A stretch of DNA of 64,000 nucleotides from Linum tenue (Eukaryota; Streptophyta; Magnoliopsida; Malpighiales; Linaceae). Below are positions 21,121 through 32,335 of this stretch, piece after piece. The notes under the pieces are model-generated. The model was not told where the DNA came from. It saw only the letters and a list, made by a program, of their open reading frames with translations, and did no database searches. Location: positions 5,394,001-5,458,000 of the forward strand of contig CAMGYJ010000003.1 in assembly GCA_946122785.1 (NCBI GenBank). Reading direction: 5' to 3'. The position numbers were made by a program, and so were the translations under genes. Position 1 is the first letter of the stretch; the number at the start of each line of letters is the position of its first letter.

Positions 21121-22363
21121 TTCGCCCAGAATCTGGTTTTTGAGGCAGATTCGAGCCAAAGGAGAGGGAATCGACTTTTTGGAGCAAAAACAGAGTTTTA
21201 GAGAGAGAAAGTGCGAAGAACAAACCCTAGGAGCTATTTGGAGTGGATTTCTCACCATTGAAGCCCAGATTGCATCTCCAGGAGTGAAGATTGACATCCT
21301 AGAGCAGATTCTTCCCATTGTTATGAGTATGACTTATTTGTATTCTGTTTTCCCCTCTCTCTCTATGGAGTAGAACTCTCTCTCACTTGGGTATGAAGAA
21401 CCCTAGTTCCATGTGTTAGGGATTTTGATTGTAATGACTTGGGATTGTTATACTGTTTGATTATAATCGAATGATGCATGATTCATTGAATTAATTGAAG
21501 TCTGATCAGCTTTTCTTGATTTCTGCTGCAACCTGAGATAGATAGAATCTGATTAGGTTGTTAGAGCTTCATCATTCGGTAGTAGTGGATTGGTTATACG
21601 AGAGTTAGTCAATCTGCTGCTTTGTACTGGAATCCAATTCCAGTAGTGGAGTTCTGTGTTCATAGCCTCAACTTCCTATTCCGGTAAAGACTAGTCGTCT
21701 ACCGGGTAGTTGGACTGAGAGGGCTTGGTAAGCTTAAGAGATTCCAAGCTATTGTCGGATCTTCCGCAGTTTAATCAACAGTAAATCAACCCAGGGTAAT
21801 TACAACGGAGACCTAACTACGGAGAGTGATTTGAGCGGTGTCAGCGAGTGTTTTCTGTCTTGCAGGTCCGTGGCGTCAGGGTCGGAAGGCGGTGCGGGCT
21901 CGGCGGATGGATGTCGACGGCAAGTGCAGATGGGGACGAAGACGGTTTCGTGCAGCAGAGAGTCGGTTGGGGCTTCTTGGTGGTATAAGCTTCAGGTGGA
22001 AGAGGGGAACAGGAGGTGGTTTGTTCTGATGGATGAGACTCAGATCTCTTGGTTGCAAGGAGTGCTGCAGACTGCGGCCAGGAGAGACTGGCGCTTCCCT
22101 TTGGCCTGTGTTAAGAGGAGTGGCGGGCGTGTCATTCATGTTGGCAGAGGTGCGAACCGGTTTGGGGTTTTTCTGCAGGTCTCGGAGAACATCAGCAGTG
22201 GACGGATTTTCAAAATATGTATCCCCTCTGAAGGTCGTGGGGGTGGCTGGCGGCGGTTGATTATTCTTCTGCAGACCTTCTACTCGGCTGAACTCCAGGC
22301 CAGGATCAGGTCGAGCTATGGTTTGGGCGCGGGGGAGATTCCTTCTCCCCCTCCCCTCCTCCT

Positions 22364-24066
22364 TTGGGCGCGCCGAGCAGGTCGTACGCTGAGGTCGTCA
22401 AATGTGGTGGTTTCTATGCGGCCGGTAAGTGTGAGATCAAGAAGGTTGGGAACAGGCGTATCATTGTTGTGGGAGAAGAAGGGGTTAGGGAACGGGAGGA
22501 ACTTTTGGGAAGAAGCTTGGTGCTGAATTTCTCTTCTAGGTCGGCTGCGTTCACTAGTTGTTCGGTGCAGGCCTTCCGTCGCTGGGCGATTAAGGCTTGG
22601 GCTATTGATGAAAACTTTATCTTGGAAGACAGGAACGACGGCAGCTGGTTCCTGATTTGCCCGAGCTTTCAAGAGGCTTTGAGGATTAGGGGCTTTGATC
22701 AAGCTGTGTTTGAGAGTTTCGTCATCAGTATTTCGTCTTGGAATGAAGAGGGTGCCTCGTCCTCAACTGGTTGTACCTGGATTTTGGTTTTCGGCATCCC
22801 TCTTCACCTCAAGAGCGTGGAGCTTATCAGGACCATTGGCAAGTTTTGTGGCTCTCTTGTTGACATTGACTGGGGATCTTGGTGCTTCCCCTTTGTGCGA
22901 ATTTGTGTGAAATCGGGCTCGAGGATCCCCCAAGCTATCACCATTTCAGATGGTTCTCGCTGTTTCTCGGTCTCGGTGGTTTGTCCTCCGTCGTCTGTGT
23001 CTGGTCGGCGCGGGGGAGAGTCGGTCGGAAGGAAACACAGGGCTCGTGTGGTGGGGAAGACGAAGAGCCATGTCGCAGGCCTTGGCGTGCAGCCTCGTAG
23101 TCCCACATGCATGAATGCTTCGGTCGGCCAATCATCGGAAGCCTTGGCTTTTGGGCATGAGAATGTTCTTTCGGCGGACTCTAGGGCCGGGTCTGGTACT
23201 CTTTCGGGCAACTCTTCGCGGCCAGTCACTAAAGTGTGGGTGAGAAAAGCTGGGCCGTTGGCACGTCCCGCTCTGGTTGGGCCGACTCCGGCTCGGCCCT
23301 CTCTCAGTTTGTCTCCCCGGGCTTCCTTTTCTTGGGCATGCGATCAGGGCCTTTGGTCACGGATTCTGGGCAGGCTTCCTTCTCCTCTCCTTTCCCTTTC
23401 CCCCCACCCTTCCTAGCGATTCAGTCACTCTCTCTTGAGCTCCTCGTCTCTCTGCCTAGTGATATCGGACCTCTTCTTCTACACCTCCCCTTCCTGTCAC
23501 CCCTCTCTTTATCAAGCTCCTTTTCTTGCTCCTTGGTGTTGTCTCCTCTCTTGTCCCCTGTTCGCCCCTCTGATCGATCAAGCCCCAGGAGACAGGTGTG
23601 CCTTAGCCCAATTGACTTCGATGAAGCTGGCGAGGATTCTTTTTCTTCCCCGTCGCTTTCGGCTGTGTCACCAGCAATTGTCACGCCTAGTGTTTCTGTT
23701 TCTGATTCCCATTCTGATGATGACCCGCTCTTTCCTTGCCCAGAGGACCCCCCGCTCGTGTCGTCACCCTCGTGTCTCATGGTTAAGGGGGCTTGCTCTT
23801 GGGATCTGGATGCCTTCCCTTTCGATTTGGACTCGCTGAGGAACAGGAGCCTTGATTTGGGGAGAGTGTTCTCGCTGGTGCACGAAGATGGTCAGGATCG
23901 GACTGATTCTATTATCTCCTCGATTGCCTCGGACACTCATAAGAGGAAGGTTCATAGCTCGCGCTCGAAGCTTGATATGGAGATGCGTCGATTGGGCCCA
24001 ATCGCTGAGCCGGTCGTGGGTCCAAGGAAGAGGAAGGTGAGTCCGGCGGGATCTCTGCTCTCTTAA
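22364..24066 (+). pseudogene. LINE ORF1 (DUF4283-type nucleic-acid-binding protein), frameshifted
   Basis: The frame 22364-23416 starts MGAPSRSYAEVV. It includes the DUF4283-like core: a LVLNFSSRSA strand, AFRRWAIKAWAI, DGSWFLICPSFQEALRI, then WNEEGASSSTGCTWILVFGI and GIPLHLKSVELIRTIGKFCG. DUF4283 proteins are the usual ORF1 products of plant LINEs and bind the element RNA. A serine-rich, low-complexity tail continues in a shifted frame to 24066, five bases before ORF2 starts. Frame breaks lie near 23236-23416; upstream coding-like sequence in another frame (21831-22526) suggests a further shift near 22400. I see no CCHC knuckle. Confidence 0.78.
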
Positions 24067-24070
24067 TATC

Positions 24071-27000
24071 ATGGGTAGTGCTGTTCTGATTTGGAATGTT
24101 AGGGGTCTGTGTGAGATGGATAAGAGGGCTCGCATCAAGCGGATTATCGGCCGGAAAAGTCCTGGTATAGTTGGATTGGTGGAAACTAAGTTGACTCAGT
24201 GCTCTGATGCTTATGTTCGGGGTATCAGTGGCAGAAGGGATGTCGGTTGGGTCGCTAAAGATTCTGTTCGGAGTTCCGGTGGCATTCTTGTTTATTGGGA
24301 CCAATCTTTGTTTCAGTTGATTTCTAGCAGGGAAGGCTCTTATTTCGTTGCTGTTGAGCTTCTTGATCTCACTGCCGACAAAGTTTGGCATCTGATTGTT
24401 GTTTACGGGCCGCAGGACAGAGTGGACAAACTCAATTTCTTGGCCGAACTCCTTTCCTTTTGTGGTCATCTGAATGGCCCCTTCTGAGTTGCCGGTGACT
24501 TTAATCTTGTGAGAGGGCACGACGACTATGTGGGAGCTAGAAGCAGTACAGATATGATGGTAGAGTTTAATGATTTCATCGATAGCTTGGGCCTTTTTGA
24601 TCTTCCCCTGGGGGGTAGCAGGTTCACATGGAGCGGTGGTTCCGGTCATCTTTCCCTGTCTCGCATTGACAGGGCCCTTATCTCCTCTGAGTTTGATTCC
24701 ATGTTCCCTGAAGCTACCCTTTCTGCTTTGGAGAGGATCGAGTCCGATCACAACCCGCTTCTCATCAAGTGGGGCTCGCGTACCAGGACGAAAAGACCGT
24801 GGAAGTTCGAGATTATGTGGTTAGAAGATGGTCGATTCTACGATGGGTTGGGGAGCTGGGTTCAGGAGCCTGTCCGCGGCATTGGTCATGTTTTTCTTTG
24901 GGGGAGGAGGCTTCAGAGTCTGAAAACTAAGATTAAAGAGTGGAATAAGGCTATATTTGGCAACGTCAATACTAAGGTGGAGGAGCTTATTGGGTTGATT
25001 AAGGAGCTCGATAATGCAGAAGAGTCTTTTATTCTCTCCGATGAAGACAGGGAGCGCCGATCCAACCTGAAGCTGGAACTTGGCAGGGTTCTATTCTTGC
25101 AGGAGATTAGCTGGAGGCAAAAATCGCGTGAAGTGTGGCTTAAGCTTGGGGATTGTAATTCTCGTTATATCCATATTGTGGCCAACCAGAGGAGAAGGCT
25201 TAACACCTTTGACACTATTATTATTAATGGCCAGCGGGTGGAGGGCAGGGAGGAGCTTGCGCAGGGAGCCGTTTCCTATTATTCGAGTCTCTTCCTTGAG
25301 AGCATTTCGAGGCGGCCTTTCCCTTCCCTGCTGTTCGACTGGGGACTTACAGATTCCGATCGCAATATGCTGGTGCGCCCGTTCGCTGAGGAAGAAATCA
25401 GAGCTGCTCTGGCTGATTGTGATGGCAGCAAGTCACCGGGCCCTGATGGCTTTCCGTTCGAGTTCTACTTGAGGTGCTGGGATTGGGTTAAAGGTGGGGT
25501 GATTGAAGCTTTTAAAGAATTTTTTGATACAGGCTTTCTCCCCAAAAGCATGGCGCACTCTTTCATTTGTCTTGTTCCGAAGAAAGATGTTGTCGAAGAT
25601 ATCCGGGATTTGAGGCCCATTAGCCTCATGGGAAGTTTTAATAAATTGGTTAGCAAGGTCCTTGCACTAAGGCTGCGGGGGGTTCTTCCTGGTATTGTTT
25701 CCCATTTTCAACATGCTTCTGTTCAGGGGAGGCAGATCTCTGATGCGGGACTGATTGCCAACGAGCTTGTTGACAGCCGTAAGAGAAGTGGGCGTCCTGG
25801 GCTCATGTTCAAGCTTGACATCGAGAAGGCCTTCGATAATGTGAACTGGGGATGCTTGTTCAAAGTTCTTTCTATTCTTGGTTTTCCTCCTATTTGGCAG
25901 AAGTGGATGAATGGTACTATGTGCTCTCCGATGCTTTCCCTTCTTATCAACGGCGAGGCTAAAGGTTTCTTCCCTGCTCATAAGGGTTTGCGATAGGGGG
26001 ACCCTCTCTCTCCCGGGTTATTCGTTCTGGTCATGGACGTTCTCTCTTTTTTGCTGTCTAAGCTTAAGGAAGTTGGCAGAATCCGCGGATTTTTCATGGA
26101 TGAGGGTAATGGGCTCGGGGAGGTGACCCATCTTCTTTTTGCAGACGATACTCTTATATTCTGTGACGCATCCCCCGAGCAAGTCTTGGATATCTCAGCT
26201 ATCTTAGTTTGTTTTCAAGCTATCACCGGGCTTAGGATCAATCTTGACAAGTCCACTATGTACCTGGTGGGGGACGTTGCCGAGCCTAGCTTCTTTGCTG
26301 ATATCTTTGGTTGTAGGTGGAGTAAAGATCCTTCCATCTATCTTGGTTTCCCTCTTGGAGCCAAGCCTAACGCGGTCGCCATTTGGGATTCTATCATATC
26401 CAAGTATCAGAAGAGGTTGGAGGGGTGGCGGGGTCGTCATTTATCCTTTGGGGCTCGGGTCACTCTGATTAACTCGGTGCTCTCGAGTCAGCCGGTTCAC
26501 CTCTTCTCTCTGTTTAAGGCTCCTAAGTTGATCATCAATATTTTGGAGAGGACGCAGAGACGCTTCCTCTGGAGTGTCTCGGGCGAGGCTTCCAAAATGC
26601 CCCTTGTTAGCTGGGACGTCTGCAAGGCTGCGAAGAAGAATGGCGGGTTAGGCATAATTGATTTATCTTCTTTTAACAGCGCCCTTTTGGTTAAGTGGCT
26701 TTGGAGATTTGGGACGGATAGACATGGGTGGTGGCGAGTCCTCATTTCGCATAAGTACCCTTTTCCAGCGTCGTCTTGGCAAACAGGCTGCATTAGAAGA
26801 GGGAGTGGTAGATCGGTTTGGGTTAATATTTCTAAGGAGTATAATATTTTCTGGAAGGTTGCCTGTCTTGATCCAGGAGGTGGTGCTGATGTCTCTTTCT
26901 GGATGGACTGTTGGGTTCCCAGTACTGTGCTCGCCGTTGCGTTCCCGCGTGTTGCTGCCGCCGCTTCCCGGCCTTGGGCTCCGGTCTCCAGCATGCTGAC

Positions 27001-27736
27001 TCGCTCAGGTGAGAGGGTGGGGTGGGATCTTGATCTTAATGTTGTTTTGCGAGGGGGGGCTGAGAGAGATAGAGTCGAGCTTTTGAATCTTCTTAATTCC
27101 TCCTGTACTGACCGAGTGACCAGCGGGCCTTGTAGGCTCGTGTGGTTGCTCAACCCAGATTCCTCTTTTTCAGTTCATGCCATGTACAGGTTTCTTGCCG
27201 ATGCTCTCTTTCCGGGTCGGCCGAACTTCCCTGTCCAGTCGGTGTGGAAGTCAATCATTCCTACCAAGATTTGCTTTTTCTTGTGGACGGCCTGGCACAA
27301 GAGGATCCTCACTCATGATGTGCTGAAGAGGCGTGGGATGTCGATTGCTAGCCGGTGTGAACTGTGCAAATGCTGCGAAGAGTCTGCTGATCACATTTTT
27401 GTGGATTGTAGCTTTACCCAGGATCTGTGGCGGGTGATCCAGAGCGCCAGTGGTGTGGACAGAGCACCGGATGGTAACATCAGCGAGTCTATTCATAGCT
27501 GGCCTTCTGACCCTCCCGATGAGGTTGGAAGTTGGTTCGCGTTCTGTCTCCTTCATGCTGCGTGCTGGCACGTGTGGCTGGAAAGGAATGGTCGGATTTT
27601 CGAAGGCCGGGCTCTTCCTGTTGGGGTGCTAGCTCGCAAGGTCTGCAGGGTGGTGGTTGAATGGTGCGTGGCTCACGGTAAAGTCGAGAAGCAGGCTGGT
27701 GGAGCTTGGCTTCAGCTTTGCCTCTCCAGGATTTGA
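24071..27736 (+). pseudogene. LINE ORF2: endonuclease, reverse transcriptase, zf-RVT
   Basis: In order: an apurinic-type endonuclease (LIWNVRGL, GLVETKLT, GDFNL, SRIDRALIS, SDHNPLLIKW; 24071-24780); the reverse transcriptase (PGPDGFPFEF, LRPISLMGSFNKL, KLDIEKAFD, GDPLSPGLF, FADDTLIF near 26140); and a zf-RVT domain (W-IPTKICFFLWTAWH, C-LC...H-F-C, about 27250-27440). The only defects I see in this 3.66 kb are two nonsense codons in otherwise continuous sequence. TGA at 24485-24487 is where a W is usual before VAGDFN. TAG at 25994-25996 is where Q is usual before GDPLSP. Both are explained by single C-to-T or G-to-A changes. No RNase H domain follows. Confidence 0.9.
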
Positions 27737-28057
27737 CTTGCTGCGGTTGCCTCGGGTTCCCTTTCTCGTTGCTTCCAGTCTTGGCCCGGGCTCCTCCCTT
27801 GCCGGGGGTGGTGTTGGCTTTGGTTCTCGTCTGTGTCTTTGTCTCTGCTTGCTTTTCGTCCTGGCGCGCGAGCTCTTATCCGCGTCCTTTCTTTCCATTT
27901 TTTCTTTCTTTTTCTGTGGTGAAGGCGCCTCTCTCGGCTTTGCCTTCTGCCCCTCTTTGCTTTTTGTCTTCTCTGTAGGTCAGCTACTCCTTGTGGCTTC
28001 CCTGTACTTGATACTTTTTTTCTCTTCTCCTTTGATTTAATGCATTTCACCCTTATC
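27737..28057 (+). other. LINE 3' untranslated region
   Basis: T/C-rich stretch between the ORF2 stop and the terminal A-run; open frames here are incidental. Confidence 0.75.
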
Positions 28058-28305
28058 AAAAAAAAGGAGCTAGGGGGACTCATTCCCGAGTGACTCTTCC
28101 TTTGCTTCAGAAAACCGAACCAATTCCTGTTTTCTTACTGCTTTTACTTTAATCAACAATCACTTGACTTAGTTAGCTAGATAATAGATATTCACGGAGT
28201 AGGCAGTAGATCTAGACCCCGGGTTGATAATAGAACTTGCCACTTTACTGCATTCCCGGACTGCGATTATACTTGGTCAGTTTGGTGTTGTGTTTTAGCG
28301 TGTCA

Positions 28306-28759
28306 TGGCCCCAATAGCAAATGGTTTGGTGTCAACTCGTACCACTTCGACCACACCATCCTTGTTTTAGGATATTAAAACTGGTGCAGCGATGAAGACA
28401 CACACTTATTATAGCATGTATCCAGTCTCTACCAAGCAAAGCGTTGTAGCTAATTGCTCCATCAACAACAAAGAAAGAAGTCATTCTTGGCTACCCATTC
28501 TTACAACTACTGGTAGTATCCCCTTTGCAGTGGTGGAACCACCAATGAAGCTGGTAACAAACACTTCCGTTGGGATGAGATCACTTGTACTTTTTCCCAA
28601 TTTCCTGAGCATAAGAGTGGGCATCACGTTCACAACAACATCTTTGTCAACCAACACCCTTTACGCTGGTACTTTATCAATCTTAGCTTTTATGTACAAT
28701 GGCCTGAGATGTCGAAGCATCTTTGCATCCGACTCATTGAACACCATTACTCGACTTGG
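28306..28759 (-). pseudogene. Gypsy protease scrap, duplicated copy
   Basis: The reverse strand carries VMFNESDAKMLRHLRPLYIK-type sequence, then V-VNVMP, LRKLGKSTSDLIPTEVFV and NYNALLGRDWI-like sequence: the end of a plant gypsy aspartic protease. It is the duplicate of 29506-29960. The open plus-strand frame across it is a shadow. Confidence 0.75.
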
Positions 28760-29960
28760 TTCCCATTGTTATGAGTATGACTTATTTGTATTCTGTTTTC
28801 CCCTCTCTCTATGGAGTAGAACTATCTCTCACTTGGGTATGAAGAACCCTAGGTCCATGTGTTAGGGATTTTGATTGTAATGACTTGGGATTGTTATACT
28901 GTTTGATTATAATCGAATGATGCATGATTCATTGAATTAATTGAAGTCTGATCAGCTTTTCTTGATTTCTGCTGCAACCTGAGATAGATAGAATCTGATT
29001 AGGTTGTTAGAGCTTCATCATTCGGTAGTAGTGGATTGGTTATACGAGAGTTAGTGAATCTGCTGCTTTGTACTGGAATCCAATTCCAGTAGTGGAGTTC
29101 TGTGTTCATAGCCTCAGCTTCCTATTCCGGTGAAGACTAGTCGTCTACCGGGTAGTTGGACTGAGAGGGCTTGGTAAGCTTAAGAGATTCCAAGCTACTG
29201 TCGGATCTTCCACAGTTTAATCAACAGTAAATCAACCCAGGGTAATTACAACGGAGACCTAACTAAGGAGCTAGGGGGACTCATTCCCGAGTGACTCTTC
29301 CTTTGCTTCAGAAAACCGAACCAATTCCTGTTTTCTTACTGCTTTTACTTTAATCAACAATCACTTGACTTAGTTAGCTAGATAATAGATATTCACGGAG
29401 TAGGCAGTAGATCTAGACCCCGGGTTGATAATAGAACTTGCCACTTTACTGCATTCCCGGACTGCGATTATACTTGGTCAGTTTGGTGTTGTGTTTTAGC
29501 GTGTCATGACCCCAATAGCAAATGGTTTGGTGTCAACTCGTACCACTTCGACCACACCATCCTTGTTTTAGAATATTAAAACTGGTGCAGCGATGACGGC
29601 ACACACTTATTATAACATGTATCCAGTCTCTACCAAGCAAAGCGTTGTAGCTAATTGCTCCATCAACAACAAAGAAAGAAGTCATTCTTGGCTACCCATT
29701 CTTACAACTACTGGTAGTATCCCCTTTGCAGTGGTGGAACCACCAATGAAGCTGGTAACAAACACTTCCGTTGGGATGAGATCACTTGTACTTTTTCCCA
29801 ACTTCCTGAGCATACGTGTGGGCATCACGTTCACAACAACATCATTGTCAACCAACACCCTTTACTCTGGTACTTTATCAATCTGAGCTTTTATGTACAA
29901 TGGCCTGAGATGTCGAAGCATCTTTGCATCCGACTCATTGAACACCATTACTCGACTTGG
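28760..29960 (+). repeat. Second unit of the 1.2 kb tandem duplication (no LINE)
   Basis: Repeats 21312-28759 minus the LINE with few differences. It contains LTR sequence to 29505 and inverted protease sequence after it. It is the reference for the LINE's empty site. Confidence 0.88.
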
Positions 29961-30789
29961 TTCCTCAACTATTGATTGTTCAACGACAACCTCTTTCCCC
30001 TTTCTTGTTTCCACATGCATAACACTCTTTTCATCTAGCTTCTCTTCGATAACCACATAGTTATCTTCTTCCTCAAATTCTGAACCCCATTTAGAATTCT
30101 CAATAGGAAGGCTTGTGGATCTTTCCTTGGTACAATACGTAGTAGGGATACCGACCATCATCCTCACCAAGTACTCCCACATATTTGTGTCCAACCTCGT
30201 ACAATTCCCTTAGGATTTGTTGAGAATTCTTGTGTTGCCTTGTTGTCTCACCAGACAAGTTGATTCTTTCTCCAGTATGGGCCATCATGACACTCCACAG
30301 ATCATCCTCCAGTGCCAAACTTGCAAACTCAGTAACCAGTTCATAAATGGGTGACTCTTCATCATCTCCATCCAAATCTAGCTCGGAAAATCCATCAGCC
30401 AACTCTGCAATGGAAAATCCATCAGCCAACTCCACTTCAAATTCACCATATCCTCTTTCACCATCCATTTCAAAGTGCAAAATCATTGGCAAAATGTAGT
30501 TATTCACCACAACAGGTGGCAAACTACCAAACTTGATGGTTGTGGACGTGTTATGATCATCATCCTCATCATCATTGTTCTTTCGGTCAAACTTTGATGT
30601 TGGATATTTTGACTCTAGCATCTCTTCTTTCATAAATGACTCATCCAGCTCTGCATCATACCCATAATTTTCTAGGGCTTCATCATTCTTATTTGCACTC
30701 TTGCCACTGTCAGGCACCGTGATCTTGAGACCAATGACAACAGAGTTGTTCACACGAACATTGATATGCGAAGGAACCTTCTATACTAT
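29506..30789 (-). pseudogene. Ty3/gypsy gag-protease region fragment
   Basis: Read leftward from 30789: an acidic segment with no recognised domain (30100-30753; NNDDEDDDHN, GELDLDGDDEES-like stretch), then VMVFNESDAKMLRHLRPLYI and the protease proper to 29506. The pattern of the protease followed by 'YNALLGRDWIH' is what precedes the RT in the gypsy family found at 19315-20742. The catalytic D-(T/S)-G is not clearly preserved (the block reads VLVDKDVVVNVMP). The frame changes near 30150. It is cut on the right by LTR copy B and on the left by LTR copy C2. Confidence 0.7.
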
Positions 30790-32318
30790 TGACACGCTAA
30801 AACACAACACCTAACAATGGCCAAGTGTAACCAATGAAAGGGACTGCAGTATAGTGGCACAAGTAATAAATATCGAATCCACGGGTCTCTAGAGTTACTA
30901 TTACTCAGCTTCAGTTCATTATCTAGCAAACTAGATTAAGGATTGATTTACTAAACTACTCTACTAATTACAAGTTGGGAACTCACTTAGGTATGATTCC
31001 CCCTAGCTCCTCAATTAGGTCCAAGTTGCAATTACCTTTGGTTGATCTACTGTTGATTAAACTGCGGAAGATCCTAAATTAGCTTGGAATCTCTTAAGCT
31101 GACCAAGCCCTCTCAGACAGAATACCCGGCAGGTGACTAGCCTTCACCGGGATAGACTGCTAAGGCGATTCACACAGATCTCCACTACTGGAATGAATTC
31201 CAGTACAAAGCAGTAAATTGATTGACTCTCGCACAACCAATTCACCACTATCAATCAAGGAAGCTCTCTTAACCTAATCAGATTCTATCTATCATAGGTT
31301 AAAGCAGAAATCAAGAGAATTTGATCAAGATTCAATTGACTCAATAAATCATGCCTCAATCGATTTTAATCAAACAATAAAGCATCCAAAACTTCATATA
31401 AGAAAGATCCTAACTCATGGAACTAGGGTTCCTCAAAACCTAAGTGAAGGGAAGTTACTCCATAGAGAAGAGAGAGACTGCAGAAATCTGATCTAGATCT
31501 TCAATCTCCATCTCCAAGCTTGATTCCTGAGCTCCAATGGCGAAGAAATCCTCCAAAATAGCTCCAAGAATGTTCCCAAGTCGCTCTCTCTCTCTAGGGT
31601 TCGTCCCTTGGGTGTTTGGGATCCAAAACCCAGCTCTCCTCCTTTCCTTTCGCTGAAAATCGGGTTTTAAACAACAATTCCCGACTCGCACGGCCAGGGT
31701 GCACGGCCGTGCACATCACCATTCTGGCCGTGCACCTCAAAACGCGGCGTATCAATAAGTCGAACCTCAACCAACTCGCACGGCCAGGATTGCACCTTGC
31801 ACGGCCGTGCGGATTTCACTTGTGCCCGTGCGTGCCCACGCACCAACCCGCACGGCCAAAATTGTATGTTGCACGGCCGTGCGTGGCCACGCACAATCCC
31901 GCACGGCCAGAATTATATGTTGCACGGCCGTGCGCCTCCCTGGTCTGCCCGTGCAGCTTGCTCAGCCTCTGTTTAATGCTTCGTTTCTCCCTCGTCCGGA
32001 CTCCGAATCAGTCGCCGTTTGATCCCAGACGCTCGTAGTCTCGTCCTCTTTCGTTTCATAACAAGCTTGCATGATTCTCTGTCCATAAAGTGAGGTAGAA
32101 ATCCATTCTTCTTCAGGTCATGCCCGAGTGTCTTCTCCCAAATCGTCAATTGATCTCTGATCGACTTGAAACTTGCGCCTATGCTTCACTTTATGTGCTA
32201 GGACCTGAAATGTGACAAAGGAACACAACCTAGCATAAAATCGGCCAAAGACACGGTAATTCAAGCTCAAACAATCAAGAAACAAAAGGGGAAAACATGT
32301 TCAAATACCGAGTCATCA
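30790..32318 (-). mobile_element. LTR copy B (palindrome-bearing family), 1.53 kb
   Basis: On the minus strand it begins TGATGACTCGGTATTTG at 32318, right after a polypurine tract, and ends GTTTTAGCGTGTCA at 30790. It is the only copy with both ends in this window and serves as the family reference. The tract at 32319-32335 means this is the 3' LTR of an element extending rightward into the gap. Its left end abuts gypsy protease-region sequence, so it inserted there. Confidence 0.82.
31680..31965 (-). repeat. Cluster of GCACGGCCGTGC palindromes in LTR B
   Basis: GCACGGCCGTGC occurs at 31701, 31799, 31871 and 31922, the first inside a perfect 16-base palindrome (31699-31714). Half-words 'gcacggccag' and 'ctggccgtgc' lie between them. 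Confidence 0.93.
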
Positions 32319-32335
32319 AATCCCCCCACACTTAA
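32319..32335 (-). other. Polypurine tract of LTR element B
   Basis: Read on the minus strand this is AAGTGTGGGGGGATT, directly upstream of the LTR start TGATGA. Confidence 0.75.

Larger units (their letters stand above)
21825..28065 (+). mobile_element. L1-type LINE, nearly full length (about 6.2 kb)
   Basis: A LINE with ORF1 (about 22364-24066), ORF2 (24071-27736), a 3' untranslated region and a terminal A-run at 28058-28065. The second unit of the surrounding tandem duplication gives the unoccupied site 'cctaactaaggagctag'. GGAG lies on both sides (21821-21824, 28066-28069), so any target duplication is short. The left boundary is set by this comparison. The copy is inactive through a few frameshifts in ORF1 and nonsense codons in ORF2. 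Confidence 0.9.
20743..28305 (+). mobile_element. LTR copy C1 (palindrome-bearing family), split by a LINE
   Basis: Collinear with the reverse strand of the LTR at 30790-32318 from its 'GCTAGGTTGTGTT' block through to the terminal GTTTTAGCGTGTCA at 28292-28305. About 75 bases are missing at the 5' end, where it abuts gypsy RT. Excluding the LINE at 21825-28065 it is about 1.3 kb. It contains TTACG-type palindromes (20868-21120) and a highly conserved 500 base block also present at 28760-29270. Confidence 0.8.
21312..28759 (+). repeat. First unit of a 1.2 kb tandem duplication (holds the LINE)
   Basis: Without the LINE this is about 1.2 kb: LTR sequence 21312-21824 and 28066-28305, followed by an inverted scrap of gypsy protease (28306-28759). 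The same joined sequence follows at 28760-29960. The breakpoints 21312, 28760 and 29961 all show 'ttcc', suggesting short-homology joining. Confidence 0.88.

Noticed and set aside
28392..28865. Plus-strand open frames at 28392-28865 and 29593-29886 that look like a conserved duplicated gene
   Set aside because: They are antisense to gypsy protease sequence (the minus strand reads the RPLYIK and LGRDWI motifs); the similarity comes from the tandem duplication.
31690..31950. Regularly spaced palindromes as a CRISPR-like array
   Set aside because: Spacing is irregular (98, 72, 51 bases), the sequence is inside an LTR, and this is a plant nuclear genome.
30790..32318. LTR copy B as the 5' LTR of the gypsy element whose protease follows it
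   Set aside because: A polypurine tract lies on its outer side and no primer-binding site or gag follows it, so it is better read as the 3' LTR of another element that inserted there.
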